Part shown: positions 27,437-40,207 of the stretch, one piece after another
Layout of the letters: every line of letters starts with the position of its first letter
How positions within the stretch are numbered: the first letter of the stretch is position 1
Origin: Hirsutella rhossiliensis
Lineage: Eukaryota > Ascomycota > Sordariomycetes > Hypocreales > Ophiocordycipitaceae
DNA length: 64,000 nt
Direction of reading: 5' to 3'
Assembly (NCBI RefSeq): GCF_020360975.1
Contig: NW_025408668.1
Span: 5,642,001 to 5,706,000, forward strand
Translations under genes and position numbers: made by a program
The notes under the pieces: generated by a model
Told to the model about the DNA's origin: nothing
Seen by the model: the letters and a program-made list of their open reading frames with translations, nothing else
Databases searched by the model: none

Positions 27437-27505
27437 GGTAGGCGCGGGGAATATATGCACTTAAATTTACGGTATCGGCGCTGCGCCTTAACCAGCCACA
27501 CTACC
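27437..27505 (-). tRNA. tRNA-like relic (possible tRNA or SINE remnant)
   Basis: On the minus strand the 69-bp segment starts GGTAGTGTGGCTGGTTAAGG, resembling the 5' end and A-box of a fungal class II (Leu/Ser-type) tRNA, here with a few bases missing from the D loop. It ends CTACC, which pairs with the first five bases. I cannot find a proper B-box (GGTTCGAxxCC) or a convincing anticodon stem. It is at best a degraded tRNA or the head of a tRNA-derived SINE. Confidence 0.3.
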
Positions 27506-27513
27506 TACTTTTT

Positions 27514-27555
27514 CTGCATGCCGAATAGCCAGAGCTGCATGCCGGTTAGTCAGGG
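27514..27555. repeat. 21-bp tandem repeat, two copies
   Basis: Two adjacent 21-bp units (27,514-27,534 and 27,535-27,555), both starting ctgcatgccg and matching at 17 of 21 positions. They lie in the incompletely RIPed patch. Confidence 0.7.
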
Positions 27556-27680
27556 CCTAAATTAAAGGACTATATAGGCGGACGAATTAGAGGGCTAGAA
27601 AAGTCGGTTAGGAAATTTTAGGCGCCGCCTCATAGCATACGCTCGTCCTAGCCGATGGTCCGACGATCACGGTACCAAGC

Positions 27681-29473
27681 GGACTTCTTTAAAAGACCCT
27701 ATCTTTTTATATAAAGCTAAGTAATCTTTTTAGGCCTAGAAAAACTAAGCTTTAAATAGGTGTTTTTCTAGCTACTTTTAGTTTATTAATAGGTCTAGGA
27801 GGTCTCTTTTATATACCTTTCTTACTAATAAAGGCCTAAAAAGGTAGCTTACTATAAATACTTTAAAGGAACTATCTTTTATAAGTATTAAATAAAAGTT
27901 AGAAAAACGATTAAAATAAAAAAAAGGTTTATCTTTTTTAATAACTATATTAAGCTTAATACCTTACTTTACTTTTTAAAGTAAGGATAAAAAGGTAGCT
28001 AGGTAATCCTTTAAGAGAAGTACTTCTCTTACTTTTTTAAGGGCTAAAATAAAAAGACTAATAAAAAAAAGTTACTTTTAAATCTTCTTTTTATTTTGTA
28101 AAAGAAAGTATAAAAAGGTAAGCGTATTCTAGCTTTATTACTTTCTTATAGTATCTTTCTTTCTTTAAATTATTAAATTTAATAGCTTTTTATTTTTCTT
28201 TAAAGTTAGTATTATTCTTAACTACTTTAATATTAGTTTCTTTTTTTATTTCCTTATTTAAGACTTCTTCTTAAAACTATTAAGAAGGGGGGATTTAAAT
28301 CTTTTAAATTAACTAATATTAAAAGAGTAAGAAAGGCTATTAATCCTTCTTTTTACTAAAGAAGCTAGATTAATCGAAAATTTTATCTTTAGTTAAGATA
28401 ACCTTTTATAAAAAGAATTTAAATCTAAAAGATATTTATAAAATTATAACTAATAAGGTAATTAATAAAGGCTTTAAGATTAAGCTTTTTTTCCTTTTTT
28501 TCTTTTAGCTATATATTAATAGTTATAGTATATACCTTATAGCTATAAGTATAATAGTAAGCTAGTAAGGCCCTTATTTTAATAAATAGCTTAAAAGGGA
28601 ATTTTTAGTTTACTTTTTAATTTACTTTCTTAAGGTCCTTAAAGTCCTTAAGGTCCCTAAGGTTCTAGTTTTAAAGATAATAAGTATTCTTAATAACTTC
28701 CCTTTAAAAGTTATATAAAAGCTTTATAGTAACTCTTATTATATAGGCCCTTTTTATTATAGTACTATTTAATCTTTCTACCCTTTTATTTTAAGCCTAG
28801 GTATTTAATACTAATAAGAAGGGTAAAATACTACTTTTTTAAAGCTAATTTAAGATATCCTTTATAAATAGCTCTTTATTAAACTATCTCTTCTTTATAT
28901 TATAGCTAAAGTAGGATTTTATTTAGTTAATAAAGTCTTAAAAGGTAAACTAGTTATACTTAAGTAAGTTTATAAGAAATAAAGGAAAACTATCCTTAAA
29001 AATTATTTATAAAAATATTACCTTAATAAAGCTTTCCTAGTCTTTAAAGATATTAGTTTAATTAACTTAAATTTCCTTATATAGCTAGTCTAGCTATATA
29101 AGGGTTTATTTAGAAATTTATCTCTTAGTTTTTCCTTCGCTATAGTATTTATATTTAATAGTCTTTAGGCCTATTATTTATACGCCTTATTATTAGCTTA
29201 GCTTATAGAAAGCTAAGGGGCCTAGGTAACTAAGTTATATATACTAAAGAAGACTATTTCCTTAAGCTATTAAAAGAAGGTCTTTTAAACCTACCCTCTT
29301 AATAAGGAAAGCTAACTTTTTAAGAGGTTCCTTCTTAAAAATAGGTTAGAATTTAAGAATAAATTAACCGAATTTCTCCTTAATAGGCTTAATCGTTTAA
29401 TTCTTCTAAACTAGCCTTATAAGCTTAAAAGTAATATCTTTAAAGATTCCTTTCTCTTAAAGAAAGTAAAAGT
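27681..29473 (-). mobile_element. copia-1 fragment (RT to integrase region)
   Basis: Same orientation and order as 42,510-44,300 of the full copia element; the minus strand carries pol from integrase through to the RT N-terminal part. It is cut at 29,473 by the LTR of copia-2, which lies inside it. Much more heavily RIPed than the 40-46 kb copy. Confidence 0.75.
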
Positions 29474-29952
29474 TCTTATAAATAAAGTTATAAGAAGTAT
29501 ATAAAAATATATAAAGGTAAAATTAAAAGTAAGGGGTTAGATAGGTAGGGTAAAGATATTTAATTCTTATAAAGGTAGTAACTTTAGTAGTAAAGTAATT
29601 ATTATATTCTCTTAATTATCTTTCTTTCCTTTATTTAAGACCGTTCTTTATACTTATTTAGTATCTTAATTAATAAAGAAGATCCTACTTAAAGAAGCTA
29701 TTAATATCCTTTTAACTACTAAGCCTTTTTACTAGTTTTCCCTTTTTTTTCTAGTAGTTATTAATATATCTATCTTATTTCTCGCTACCTTTATAAGAAG
29801 CTATTACTACTTTTACTTCCTTTCTTACCCTTACCTTTCCTTTTATACCTCCTTTTAACTCCTTCCTTAAAACTTATTTTTTAGCTTCCTTAGTTCCTTA
29901 TAGTAAGGGATATCTCTAAGGACTATAAAATTAAGCTATACTTTATAATATA
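29474..29952 (-). repeat. copia-2 LTR (479 bp)
   Basis: Same 479-bp length as 40,208-40,686 and aligns end to end (tcttataaa... to ...ataatata). On the minus strand it is preceded by the purine tract of 29,953-29,965, so it is the 3' LTR. Confidence 0.85.
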
Positions 29953-30548
29953 CCCCCTTAGCTATAGCTTACCCTTATAAAAAAGGTAAAGCTAAATACT
30001 TAGGCTATATAAAGGAGGTCTTAGTTTATACTTATCCCTTACTTAAGAAATCTAGGTTTTAGCCTTAGGCTCTTTTAGACCTACTTTAAGAAAAAGGGGC
30101 CTTAGAAGGTTATTAAGTTTTATAAGAAAGAAGGGCTTCTTTAAAGATAAGTCCTTAAAAAACGGCCTTTAAAAAAATAAGTCTTAATTAAGCTAAGGGC
30201 CCTCCTTTAAGATAAGTCTTAGTTCCTCTCTTTAGCTATAAATATTTCCTTCTTTTTATATACTATTAGCTTCTCTTATAAACTCTTAAAGCAGGCTTTT
30301 AAAGATAGCTTCTCTTAAATATCTTTTAGCTTAATTTACTATAAAAAGATAGCTAGCTTTTACTTTAGTAAGGACTTTATAAAACTATTAGTTTTTAGTA
30401 ATACTATTAAAACCTTATAAATAGAAATAAGTCCCTTTTAAACTTCTTAGTATAACTAATATTAATAGATATTAATATATTATAGCTAGGTTAATAGCTT
30501 ACTATTTTCTATAAGAATTTATATAGTTTATATATTATTATATTTTAT
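29953..30548 (-). mobile_element. copia-2 3' fragment (polypurine tract, end of pol)
   Basis: Aligns with 40,687-41,290. On the minus strand, the tract taagggggta abuts the LTR, preceded by the 3' end of pol and untranslated sequence. It is truncated at 30,548, where G3 starts, just before the RNase H S-T-E-A-E box would appear. Confidence 0.7.
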
Positions 30549-33500
30549 AAATAAGATACTTATACTACTTAATAAGGACCTCTTAGTATTTCCCCTTACC
30601 GACCCTTTTTTAGCGCGCGGCCTATATCTCTTTAACCTTAAACTTATCTTCTTTTTCTACTTTAATTATAAGCGGTTAAGCGTCTACTACTTCTTATCTA
30701 AGTAGCGGGTTAAAGAAGGCTTTATAAAGGAGGTCTATATTAATCTTATTATATACCCTTATTAAAAGACTATCGAGCTCTATAACCTATAGGCTAATAA
30801 CCCTTTATACTATAAACTTTATATATAGCTAGTTAAGCTTTTTCTTTAACTATACTAACCTATAATTATAGAGGTTTAGCTATACCTTATCTCTTACTAT
30901 AAACCTATTTACTAGAGCCTTAGGTTTATTAGTATACCGCTCTTAATCTTACGCCGCGGCGGCTATTATAGATTAGTAATAATCTATAGTCTCTTATAGC
31001 TTTTATATAAATATAAAGGCGCGGCCCTCTAGTAATAAATTACTATACTACTCTACTACTATATCTATAGTAAAAGGAACTAATAAGGGTAGTTAAAAGC
31101 TATATATTATTAAGAAAGGGGCTATCTTAATAAAGGTATATAGTTTACTATTTAATATAAGTTATACTATAAGGAGCTACTAGTCTTAGTCTACTTAGTT
31201 ATAAGCTATAATAGCCTATAAGTAAGCCTATACCTCTTAGTTAAACCTCTTAAGCCCTTTATCGGTCTATAGGTAATATACTATACTAAGTAGCTATATA
31301 ATTTAAAGTAGTTAGTATAAGTACTACTAAAAGTAGTTAGTTTAATTCGATCCCTTATTACTTATAATAAAAGCTAGCTAGCTATATAAGCGGGCTTAGT
31401 ACTATAAGAAGCGCTCTACGTAAGACTTTATATCTATAAATAATATTAGCTTTAATACTATAGACTTACTAAGTCGGTCCTTAATTACCTATATATAGTA
31501 GTTACCGCCCTTTATAAGTAAGAGGTCCGTTATAAAGTCTATTTATATATATATATAGAACCGGTTAAGTATTAAAAGCTACTTAAGTAGTCCCTTAAGC
31601 TATACCCTTTAAATCTTAGTATAGCTATAAATATTAAAGTTATAAAGGAAGCGGTAAATATAGTACTATAGGAAGAGCTAGTAGAAATCCCTTATAAGGC
31701 CTACTACTATACCTTATTAACCTAGGTAGCTTACGATACTAAAGTTATAAACGAGCTAAACTAGCTTCCCTTAAAGCTTATTTTATTTATCTAGCTATAA
31801 CGGTCTATCCTTCTCCTTAGCTTCTATAGTATATAGCGCGCCCGGTACCTATAGTCTCCCCTACTAATATAAATGCCCTTATAGGTTAATATAATAGTTA
31901 GCTACTTATACCTTTAGCTTTAGCTTTAGATTAAAGCGTTAAGCGCTAGACTTAATAGCGTAGCGTATACTCTTATAAGTATAGTTTAAAGATAATATTC
32001 TATCTTATAAGCGTTAAAGGACCTTATCTTAAAATACCCGCGCTATATATACCCTTAGGCCGGTTTATCTCTCCTTACTAAACTAAGGTAAAAGTATAAA
32101 GAAAGGCTTATTTATTAACGCCGCGCTTCCCTTTACTAAGGAAGCTCTTATATAAGTCCGTAGCGCCTTTTATAGGATAAGCTATAGATCCTAGGCCTTA
32201 ATATCCGCTCTTATAAGCCGGTCTTAATCCTTTTAAAAAAGTATATTTAAAACTATAGAGTCTTACCTTAGCTAGTACTTAATCGAGAAGTTAAAGTATA
32301 AGAGATACTTTATTTAGCGGGCTTACTACTTTAAGAGGTACTAATAAGTTATAAAGTACTTAAGGTTCTTATAGTCTATAAGAACCTTAAAGCTCTTATA
32401 GCTCTAGAGCTCTACTTATAATTATTTAAGGTAGCTAATAATCGCTAATATCTCTTTATTATAAATAGCGTAATTCCGCTCTACTAGGGTTAGCTTATAA
32501 GAGTAGAACGCTATTAGTTACTTCTACTTATCTACCTTTTAAGAGAGCGTTCCTTTAAGTACCTAGCCGCTATAGTTTACTTTAACTAACGTAGACTAGT
32601 TAAAGTCTTATTAAAGTAGTACTAAGGCTTAAGAGAATAGGCCCTTAAGCGTATAAAACGTTCCTTCCTATATAGGCCCTTAATAAAAGGCGGTCTACTT
32701 CCTAGTAATCTTATTTAAGGGCATTATAATATAAGAGAAGCCCTTAATAAATATCCTATAATAGTTCGCGAACCTAAGGAAGCTCTATACGCTTATTTAT
32801 ATAGTTAGGGCCGCTTAGTCTTAAATCGCTTAGATCTTTATAGGATCTACCTATATCCCTACGCTTATATAAATAATAAAGCCTAAGTACTTAACCCTCT
32901 TAACCCTAAATTTATACTTATCTAAGTTAAGGTAGAGCTTATAAAGTTAGAAGCGCTTTAAGACCCTCTATACTTTCTATATATAGTCTTTATAAGAGCC
33001 GCTTATATAAATAAGGATATTATCTATATATATAAAGGCGAACTTATTAAGGAAGTCTTAAAGCACGTTATTAATATAATACTAAAAGGTAGTAAGCGCT
33101 CTTAAAAAGCTAAAGGGCGTTATAAGCTACTTAAATAAGCTATAGTATATATAGAATGCTATCTTTTACTTATTACCCTTTAAGATCTATACCTTATAGA
33201 ACGCTTATTTTATATCTTGCTTTATAAACTACTTTACCTTTAAGAGGTTATAAAGCGTATCTAAGATAAGGGGTAAAAGGTAACGGTCTAGCCTTATAAT
33301 TACGTTTAGAGCCCTATAGTTATAGTAGAACTATATCCCGCCCCTTAGTTTATATATAAATAAGACTAGCGCTCTTACTTTAAAGCTACTTACTTAAATA
33401 AAACCCTTATTTAATAGGTCCCTTAGCGTCTTTTTTAGTACTAGTAGCTCCGCGTATAATATACTATATAGCGGTCTAAATAATATAAGTAGTTCTTACC

Positions 33501-35625
33501 TCTTTTTATCGGTATAGAGTACGATCTTATAGTTTACCCCTAGCTTATATAAGTTAAGCTTATCTACTTCCTAGGACTTAAATAGCGGTAGAAGGTTATA
33601 GAAGCACTTTAGTATTTATTACTATAGCTTAGCGGTCGACTTTAGCTTTTTTATTTAAAGGGCTTTATTAATATCTACTAAGCTAACTATATAGACCGCT
33701 ATATTAGCTGCTACCTAGCCCTCCTTTTACTCTACCTATTATATAGTTCTTATAAAGATAGAGGTAAGGACTTCTTAGGCTAAGTATAAAGCTTATACGC
33801 TTAGTCCTATACTTATAGAACTATTATTATAGCGGACCTACTATTATATAGGCCTAAACTATAGCTTCTTTTAATATAGAACTAAGTATAACTTTATATA
33901 TAATAACTAGGGTTTCCTAAGGATTAAGGGAAACTTTAGTTAAGGGATTATATAGGCTATAATAAGCTTATAGTAGCTATTAACCTTTATAGCTAGCTAT
34001 ATAATACCCTTAATTACTATACCTCCTATTACGCTTAAAGCGCTCTTTACTTACTTTAGGGCAATCTTTTTTACTAGTACTTATATCTCTTATATAAGCG
34101 CCTTTTCGACTATAGCGTAGTATTAATAGCCCTCGTCTATAAAGGCAGCGATAAGTAAGGAGTTATTAATTATAACTTATATTAAAGTAAGCTCCTCTTT
34201 TATATAAGCTAATAATTCCTCCTTCTCTTTTATTAGTATAAGTAATTAAAGCTTTAAAGCCTATTTTTACTTTAGAGCTACTCTTTTTCCTTTAAGCCTA
34301 AGAGGGTAGAGTCCTCCTTATTATTTAAGGTAAGGAGCGGTTTTATCTTTACTACTTAAACCGCTATAGGCCGCTTAGCTAAAAGGAAGGGGCATTTTAG
34401 TATAAAGTATATAAACGTACTATAATATAAGTAGTAGCCGTTAGCCTTCCTCTTCTTAATTTCCTTACTTATTACTTACTTCGCCTACTACTTAAAGTAT
34501 AAGGCGGTATAAAGGGTAGTCGATAGTATCTTCTTACCGCGTTTAGCCCGGTCTATATAAGTAGCTGATATTAAGGTATCCCTATTTATATCGACGGCTA
34601 GTTATTTATCTTATAAAGGGGTAGTAATCTTATCGCCGCTATATAGCGTGCGCTTATAAAGCTTTTAAAAGCGCGGCGTTTACTTATAGCCCTATACTAC
34701 CTTTATTAACTAGCTTATATACTCGCTATAGTTAGTAGGTATAATTATATAGATAAGTAGCTCTTATAGGGCTAGCGTAATCGAATTCTATAGCTATATA
34801 AGCTTCGCGCTATCTTTTTATACTATAGTCCTTACTACCTATAAGAGCGTCTCTTTAAAATCGGGGAGGAATTCGCTAAAGGTTTATCCGTCTCTTTACT
34901 TAAGGGTCTATAGCCTATCTTACGCCTTCTCCCGCTCCTATACGTTGCTAAACGTATATATAAGGTATTAAAAGAAGTCTTATTAGTCGCGTTTACCCTT
35001 AAGGCCGCCCTTATCTTAAAATCTAAAGATCCGTTATATCTAAGGCTTTAGTAGTATTTTAAGGAGCGAATACTATACTATATCGCGATAGCTATTTAAG
35101 CCCTATTTCTTATTAGTTATTAACTTTATTTATAGCTAGCTAAGGAAGAAGTATAAAGACTTTAGCTTTCTATCTTAAGTTAGCTAAGGGAGCGGCTTTT
35201 ATATTAATAGTATCGCCGCCGTAACTAGCGGTATAAAGGTTATAGGGGTTAAAGCTAGTCTTATAAACGGCTCCTTTAATATAGTAAGATCCTTATCCTT
35301 CTCGCTAGCTATTACGCTTTTAATCGCTTTTAAGATAGCTATAATACTTCCTATCTATCTAAGAAAGGGTAGAGTACTTTTTTAAGGAAGTAGCACCCTC
35401 TCTAAAGAGATATCTATTAGATCTATTAGTTAATAGCTTATACTATTATAGAGTAAGTAGAGGTATATATATAGGTGCTATTTATAAGATAATATTAATA
35501 AGCTATATAGAGCTCTCTTATACGCGGCTAGCCTATATATATATATATAGGATCTAGCCCTTTATATATAACTATATAGCTTAGGCTATAGCTTAAGCCT
35601 ATAACTTATAATAGTTAAAGACTCT
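30549..35625 (-). mobile_element. G3, gypsy element on minus strand
   Basis: The minus strand carries, from right to left, a gag/protease-side region (about 35,300-33,600), RT, RNase H and integrase. LTRs could not be delimited. The stretch 35,400-35,480 resembles 25,340-25,440 of G3b and may be LTR or leader. Both edges meet copia fragments. Confidence 0.7.
31000..33600 (-). pseudogene. G3 pol relic (RT, RNase H, integrase)
   Basis: On the minus strand, RT has F-A-F-I-Y-I-D-N-I-L-I-Y; the YxDD box lies at 33,030-33,019 with the second Asp changed to Asn. Further left comes RNase H (about 32,300-32,700), then the integrase core (about 31,590-31,200). It has I-D-F-I-T-D-L-L for the first Asp, a second segment I-S-N-K-G-S-N (Asp to Asn), and T-D-K-G-L-K-R-F-N near the catalytic Glu position, which now reads Lys. 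Only TAA/TAG interrupt the frame. It is a typical fungal Ty3/gypsy pol but inactive, with at least three catalytic residues lost. Confidence 0.8.
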
Positions 35626-36709
35626 TATAATTACTAGGGAATTAACTATATAGATAAAAGGATATAAAAGGGTAAATTTTATAATAAAACTACTTAATAG
35701 GTCTATATAAATTCTTTAATAAAAAGGGGTAGCTTTTTACCCTTAATATTTTATAAGCTTAATTTTCTTTTACTTTCTTTAAAAGAAAGAAATCTTTTAA
35801 AATATAACGTTTAATCCTATAAGGCTAGTTTAAAAGAATTAAACGATTAAGCTTATTAAGGAAAATTTAATTAATTTATTCTTAAGTTTTAACTTATTTA
35901 TAAGAAGGAACTACTTAAGAAGTTAGCTTTCCTTACTTAAAGGAAGGTAGGTTTAAAAGACCCTCTTTTAATAGCTTAAGAAGATAGCTTTCTTTAGTAT
36001 ATATAACTTAGTTACCTAGGCCCCCTAGCTTTATATAAGCTAGGCTAATAATAAGGCGTATAAATAAAGGGCTTAAAGACCGTTAAATATAAATACTATA
36101 GCTAAGGAAAAACTAAGAGACGAATTTCTAGATAAACCCCTTAATAGCTAGACTAGCTATATAAGGAAATTTAAGTCGACTAAACTAATATCTCTAAGGA
36201 CTAAGAAAGCTTTATTAAGGTAATGTTTTTTATAGACGCTTTTTTAATAATAGTTTTCCCTTATTTTTTATAGACTTACTTAAGTAAGTATAACTAGTTT
36301 ACCCTTTAAGACTTTATTAACTAAATAAAATCCTACTTTAGCTATAAGGTAAAAAAGATATAGTTTAATAAAGAGTTATTTATAATAGATATCTTAAATT
36401 AGCTTTAAAAAAGGGAATTTTACCCTTATTATTAGTACTAAATACCTAAGCTTAAAATAAAGGGGTAGAAAGATTAAGAGGTACTATAATAGAAAGGGCC
36501 TATATAATAAGACTTACTATAAAGCTTTCTTATAACCTTTAAAGGGAAGTCGTTAAGACCGCCTATTACCTTTAAACCTGAACCCTAAGGGACCCTAGGG
36601 GCCTAAGGGTCTATAAGGACCTAGAGACCCCTTTTAAGAACCTTAGGGAACTAAACTAAGGAATAGACTAAAAATCCCCCCTTAAGCTCTTTATAAAAAA
36701 AGGGCTTTA
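35626..36709 (+). mobile_element. copia-3, left part (split by nested insertion)
   Basis: Reverse complement of 43,390-44,455 of the full copia element, so pol (integrase region) reads on the plus strand. It stops at the left TSD of the G2-bounded insertion and resumes at 62,356 with no loss of sequence, apart from the duplicated cttta. Confidence 0.85.
36705..36709. repeat. left TSD of the 25.6-kb insertion (cttta)
   Basis: cttta is repeated at 62,356-62,360. The uninterrupted copia sequence (43,392-43,410, reverse complement gggcctcgctagcc) corresponds to gggctttactagc when the insertion is removed, confirming the site. Confidence 0.9.
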
Positions 36710-36966
36710 TATAAAGAAATACGTATTATAGTATAATTAGTTAGGTAGTAAAGATAGCTAGAGGTACTACGCTATATATATTATATTCTCTTTATTATAA
36801 GACTAAAGCTTATAAAAAGAGGGATTTCTCTTTTTTAGTTAAAGTAGTAAGTAGTTTATAACTTATAAGTAAGGTAAGTAAAATTCCCTATTAATACCCT
36901 ATTAATATATTAATACTATATACCTAAGTACTTTATTAGCCTATACCTCTTAATAGCGCTCTTATA
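36710..36966 (-). repeat. G2 LTR, copy C left (257 bp)
   Basis: Reverse complement of the 257-bp LTRs at 18,532 and 23,168, with the same length. It is followed by the complement of the purine tract (attatctctctttttatata), so it is the 3' LTR of a minus-strand element. Confidence 0.9.
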
Positions 36967-37332
36967 ATTATCTCTCTTTTTATATAGATATCTTAGCTAT
37001 ATCTTTAATATATATTACTTTTACTATATTATATATATTTAGTTAAGAAAAATAGTAATTTTAGTTATATATTATATATATACGCTTATATAAGTATATA
37101 TTAGTCTATACTTTATAACGTTAAGAGCTATTATATTAATAGCTACCGCTAAGTAACTATTATAGTATAACTTATATATTAGCTATATAACTATAATATA
37201 AAGAGTATATATATATCTTTCTTACTTTTTTGTTTTTAACTCTTTTACTTATAATTATTATAGAGTTTTATATTCTTTTTTATTAATCCTTTATACCCTT
37301 TTATATTACGTTTTATTAATAATTTATTAATA

Positions 37333-39380
37333 ATAATACCTTTAACGCTAAAGAAGATAAAGAACTATAACGCTAATTTCCTATACTATATATAAGAGTA
37401 GGTAGTAGTAAGTTCGCTCTTAAGGTATAAGCGATTAGCTTAGAAGTTTTATAGTAATGCTAGTTCCCTTTTAATAAAGAAAGCTAAGAAAGGTATAAAG
37501 GAATCTTAGTCTTAATAGACTCTTAGTTTAAGACCTAACGTTAGCGAGGGTTATACCTTTATTACCTTATTATATACCTTAACTCTAACTATTAATAAGC
37601 CTACTATTATAAGCTAAGAAACTTATAAGTTTATTACCCTTATTAGTAATATTAATACTAGTAAGGAAACTATACTTAGGCGCTTTTAAGTAAGTGCTAA
37701 TAAACTAGCTACTTTATCTTAATAAGGCGGCTCTAGCTAATAAGAGATTATTACTTAGGCCGCTCCTTAAAATAAGTAAGCTAATATTAATAATAAGGCC
37801 TAACTAAATAAAGGCTAAGATAATCTTAATACCTAGCTAAATAAAAAGTAAGATAATAATAATAGTAATAATAGAGATAGCCGCGATCTAACCCCTCTTA
37901 CTAATAAACCTAAGAATAGTAGCGCTAGAAATAAAGATACTTAAGCGGCGGTATAAAGCGGTCATACTCTTATAAAGTAATATACTTAATCTAAAGCTAA
38001 AGCCTACGTAGTTAAGGCTTAGGAGGTTATCCCTTATAAGGTTTAGTATATATATTATTTTAAGATAGTTATTAAGTAGTATAGTATAACTAAGCCTAAA
38101 CTTATTAAAGTACTTTTAATTAGCTATATTTTCTTAAGGGTTTCCTTAATATACTATAAGTAGTATTATAAATATACCGCGACTTATAACTAAGTAAGTT
38201 TCCCCTTAACTTTAAATATTATAATTAATAAGCTAATCTTATTTAAGGCCGCTACTTTTATATTTAATAACTAAGCTAATATAGTATAACGACCGGTATT
38301 ATTCTTAAGGGATAAACCTATTAAGGGGTTTATATTAATAGATATAATAGGGCGTGGTCTAAGTAATAATATATATATTACGTTAGTAATAAGTTAGAGG
38401 TTATAGACTATAGACTATAACTAAGTAATTAGAATTAGAGAGAGAATTATAATAAAGATCTATATTAAAAGCTAGAGAGCTATCTATTTAAAGGAGTAAA
38501 AGTAGGTAGCTATATATACTTATAAAGACTATTCTTAGATTATAGTCCTAGCTATAATCCCCTTTATAGCTTACTATAGCTTACTTATAAGCTATACTCC
38601 TAAGTAGTAATCTATCTATATAAGGCTTACTTAGCTTATATACGCTCTAGGTAAGCTAAGCCTAAGTAACTTCTCGTCCTAACTATTATTCCGAGCTACC
38701 TTATTACGTAAATATAGCCGGCTCTCTTATAGCCTACTAACTATAGTTATAATATATAGTCGCTATTATAAAGTACCTATATAAGCTTAATAAGCTTAAG
38801 ACTAATAATAAAGATACTAAGGGTAATAGCTTAAATATAAGCGTACTTATTTTTAAGGAGGCTAATTAGCGCTATCTTACTATTATAGTATAGTATTTAG
38901 CTAAGGCTTTCGACGCTACTAAGATAGCCTATTATAAGTCCTTTAAGACTATAGGTATATAAAAGTCTATAGTTATAAGTTTTTATCCGACCTATTTATT
39001 AGCGACCGCTTAATAATATACTAGGTCGAGCGTACTAACTACTATATACTAATTAATAAGCGCTATAAGCTTATTATTCGCTTTAACCTTATACCCTTAT
39101 TTAATATTACTTATATAAGCTTAAAGTACTAAGCCTAAGAATCTTAGTTAAAATTATACGTTATTAATAGCGATATAAGCTATACTTCTTAGTAGTACGC
39201 CTTACTATTTATTAAGGCTAAGGTAAGTATTATATTAATAAAGATAGGTCTTAATATAAAGGATAAGGAAAGAGTAAAGTATAAGGTAGTTTTAGTATTT
39301 CTAGAAGTATTTAATATAGTAGAGGGGGCGCCTTAGTTAGTTCTTACTATACTAGTAAGGAAGAAAGGTAGTTAAAAGTA
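37333..39380 (+). pseudogene. antisense ORF of G2 (copy C), unknown protein
   Basis: Best-preserved copy of the ORF antisense to G2 pol. From ATA ATA CCT at about 37,333 a single frame runs to 38,279 and, after removal of the solo LTR with one TSD, continues in the same frame from 38,760. It is about 520 codons if it reaches 39,380; the true end may be earlier, near 38,960. Visible parts: a basic N-terminal third (A-S-S-L-L-I-K-K-A-K-K-G), an Asn/Gln-rich middle (N-K-G-Q-D-N-L-N-T), and a C-terminal domain with K-Y-L-Y-K-L-N-K-L-K-T and Q-Y-L-A-K-A-F-D-A-T-K. All in-frame stops are TAA or TAG. No known family comes to mind. Candidates are an antisense regulatory or Gag-like protein of the element, or a captured gene. 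Confidence 0.6.
38285..38754 (-). repeat. solo LTR (470 bp) of the G1 superfamily
   Basis: The minus strand starts tattataactatag and ends cgttata. The TSD tatag occurs at 38,280-38,284 and 38,755-38,759. Its 3' 277 bp (38,285-38,561) match the G1 LTR; the 5' part does not. No internal sequence is attached, so it is a solo LTR left by LTR-LTR recombination. Confidence 0.88.
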
Positions 39381-40207
39381 ATAGATAGGTCTTATCTTTC
39401 TTTTATTTAGTTATAACTATCCTTTTCTCCTTTATCGTTAAGGTCTTAATAAAGTTATAGTTTAGTTTTATTTTCCTTAATAATATTTAATAGGTAGCTT
39501 AGATAGTTTCCCTTTATTATTTTATTCTATTATTTTATATATAGTTATAGGACGTTTAAGTATACTAATATATTAATACGTTAGTAGCGATTTAATAAGG
39601 ATTTATTGCGGATTTAATAGCGCCTCCCTATATTAATAAGTTTCCTTACCTTACTTAGTCTTACGCTTCTTTTTCTTAGTTAAGTAAGTAGTATATTCTT
39701 TAATATATTCTTTAATAGGGTCTTAGCTATTTACTATATCTTTAGTATCGACCTATTAGTTATACTTAGCTAGCTATCCTTTCTATTTAATAAAGAAAAG
39801 GGTATTGCCCTTAGATCTTTTTTAGTCTTTAATCTCTTAAACTTTTTATTTACCTTTATTATCTTCTAAGTCTTATATTAATAGGGTTTCGCTATCTTTA
39901 TAAGTACCTTTATACTCTTTCTATAGCTTTAAAAGACTAATATAGAAAATATTATAAAGGCGTAAGTACTTCTTAAGGAGTATAAAATAATATACTTACT
40001 TTTTAATAGCTTATAAGACCTAAAATAGTTTAATATACTTAGGTAAGAGTTTTTATTTTTTATCCTTAAAGTATAAGTTCTTTATTAATACTACTATAAG
40101 GTCTGTTACTTTTAATATAAGCGGTTAATACTTTAAATTATAGTATTTTATTTATAATTTAATAGCCTTTCCTTAGTATTCCTTTTAGCCTCTTTTATAG
40201 CTCTTAT
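39381..40207 (-). pseudogene. G2 copy C, C-terminal integrase relic
   Basis: Reverse complement of about 15,770-16,560 in copy A. It contains the post-integrase spacer and the Lys-rich tail (ctttttcttagttaag near 39,665), then the integrase C-terminal part to about 40,207. It is cut there by the copia element. The rest of G2-C pol was not found on the far side. Confidence 0.7.

Larger units (their letters stand above)
27230..27680. other. patch with incomplete RIP
   Basis: CA and TG reappear here in contexts that are lost elsewhere (CCA, ACA, TCA, TGG), for example aaccagccacactacc at 27,490-27,505 and gatcacggtaccaagc near 27,665-27,680. It ends exactly where copia sequence starts (27,681). 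It is probably unique or short-repeat DNA not recognised by RIP. No ORF is evident. Confidence 0.6.
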
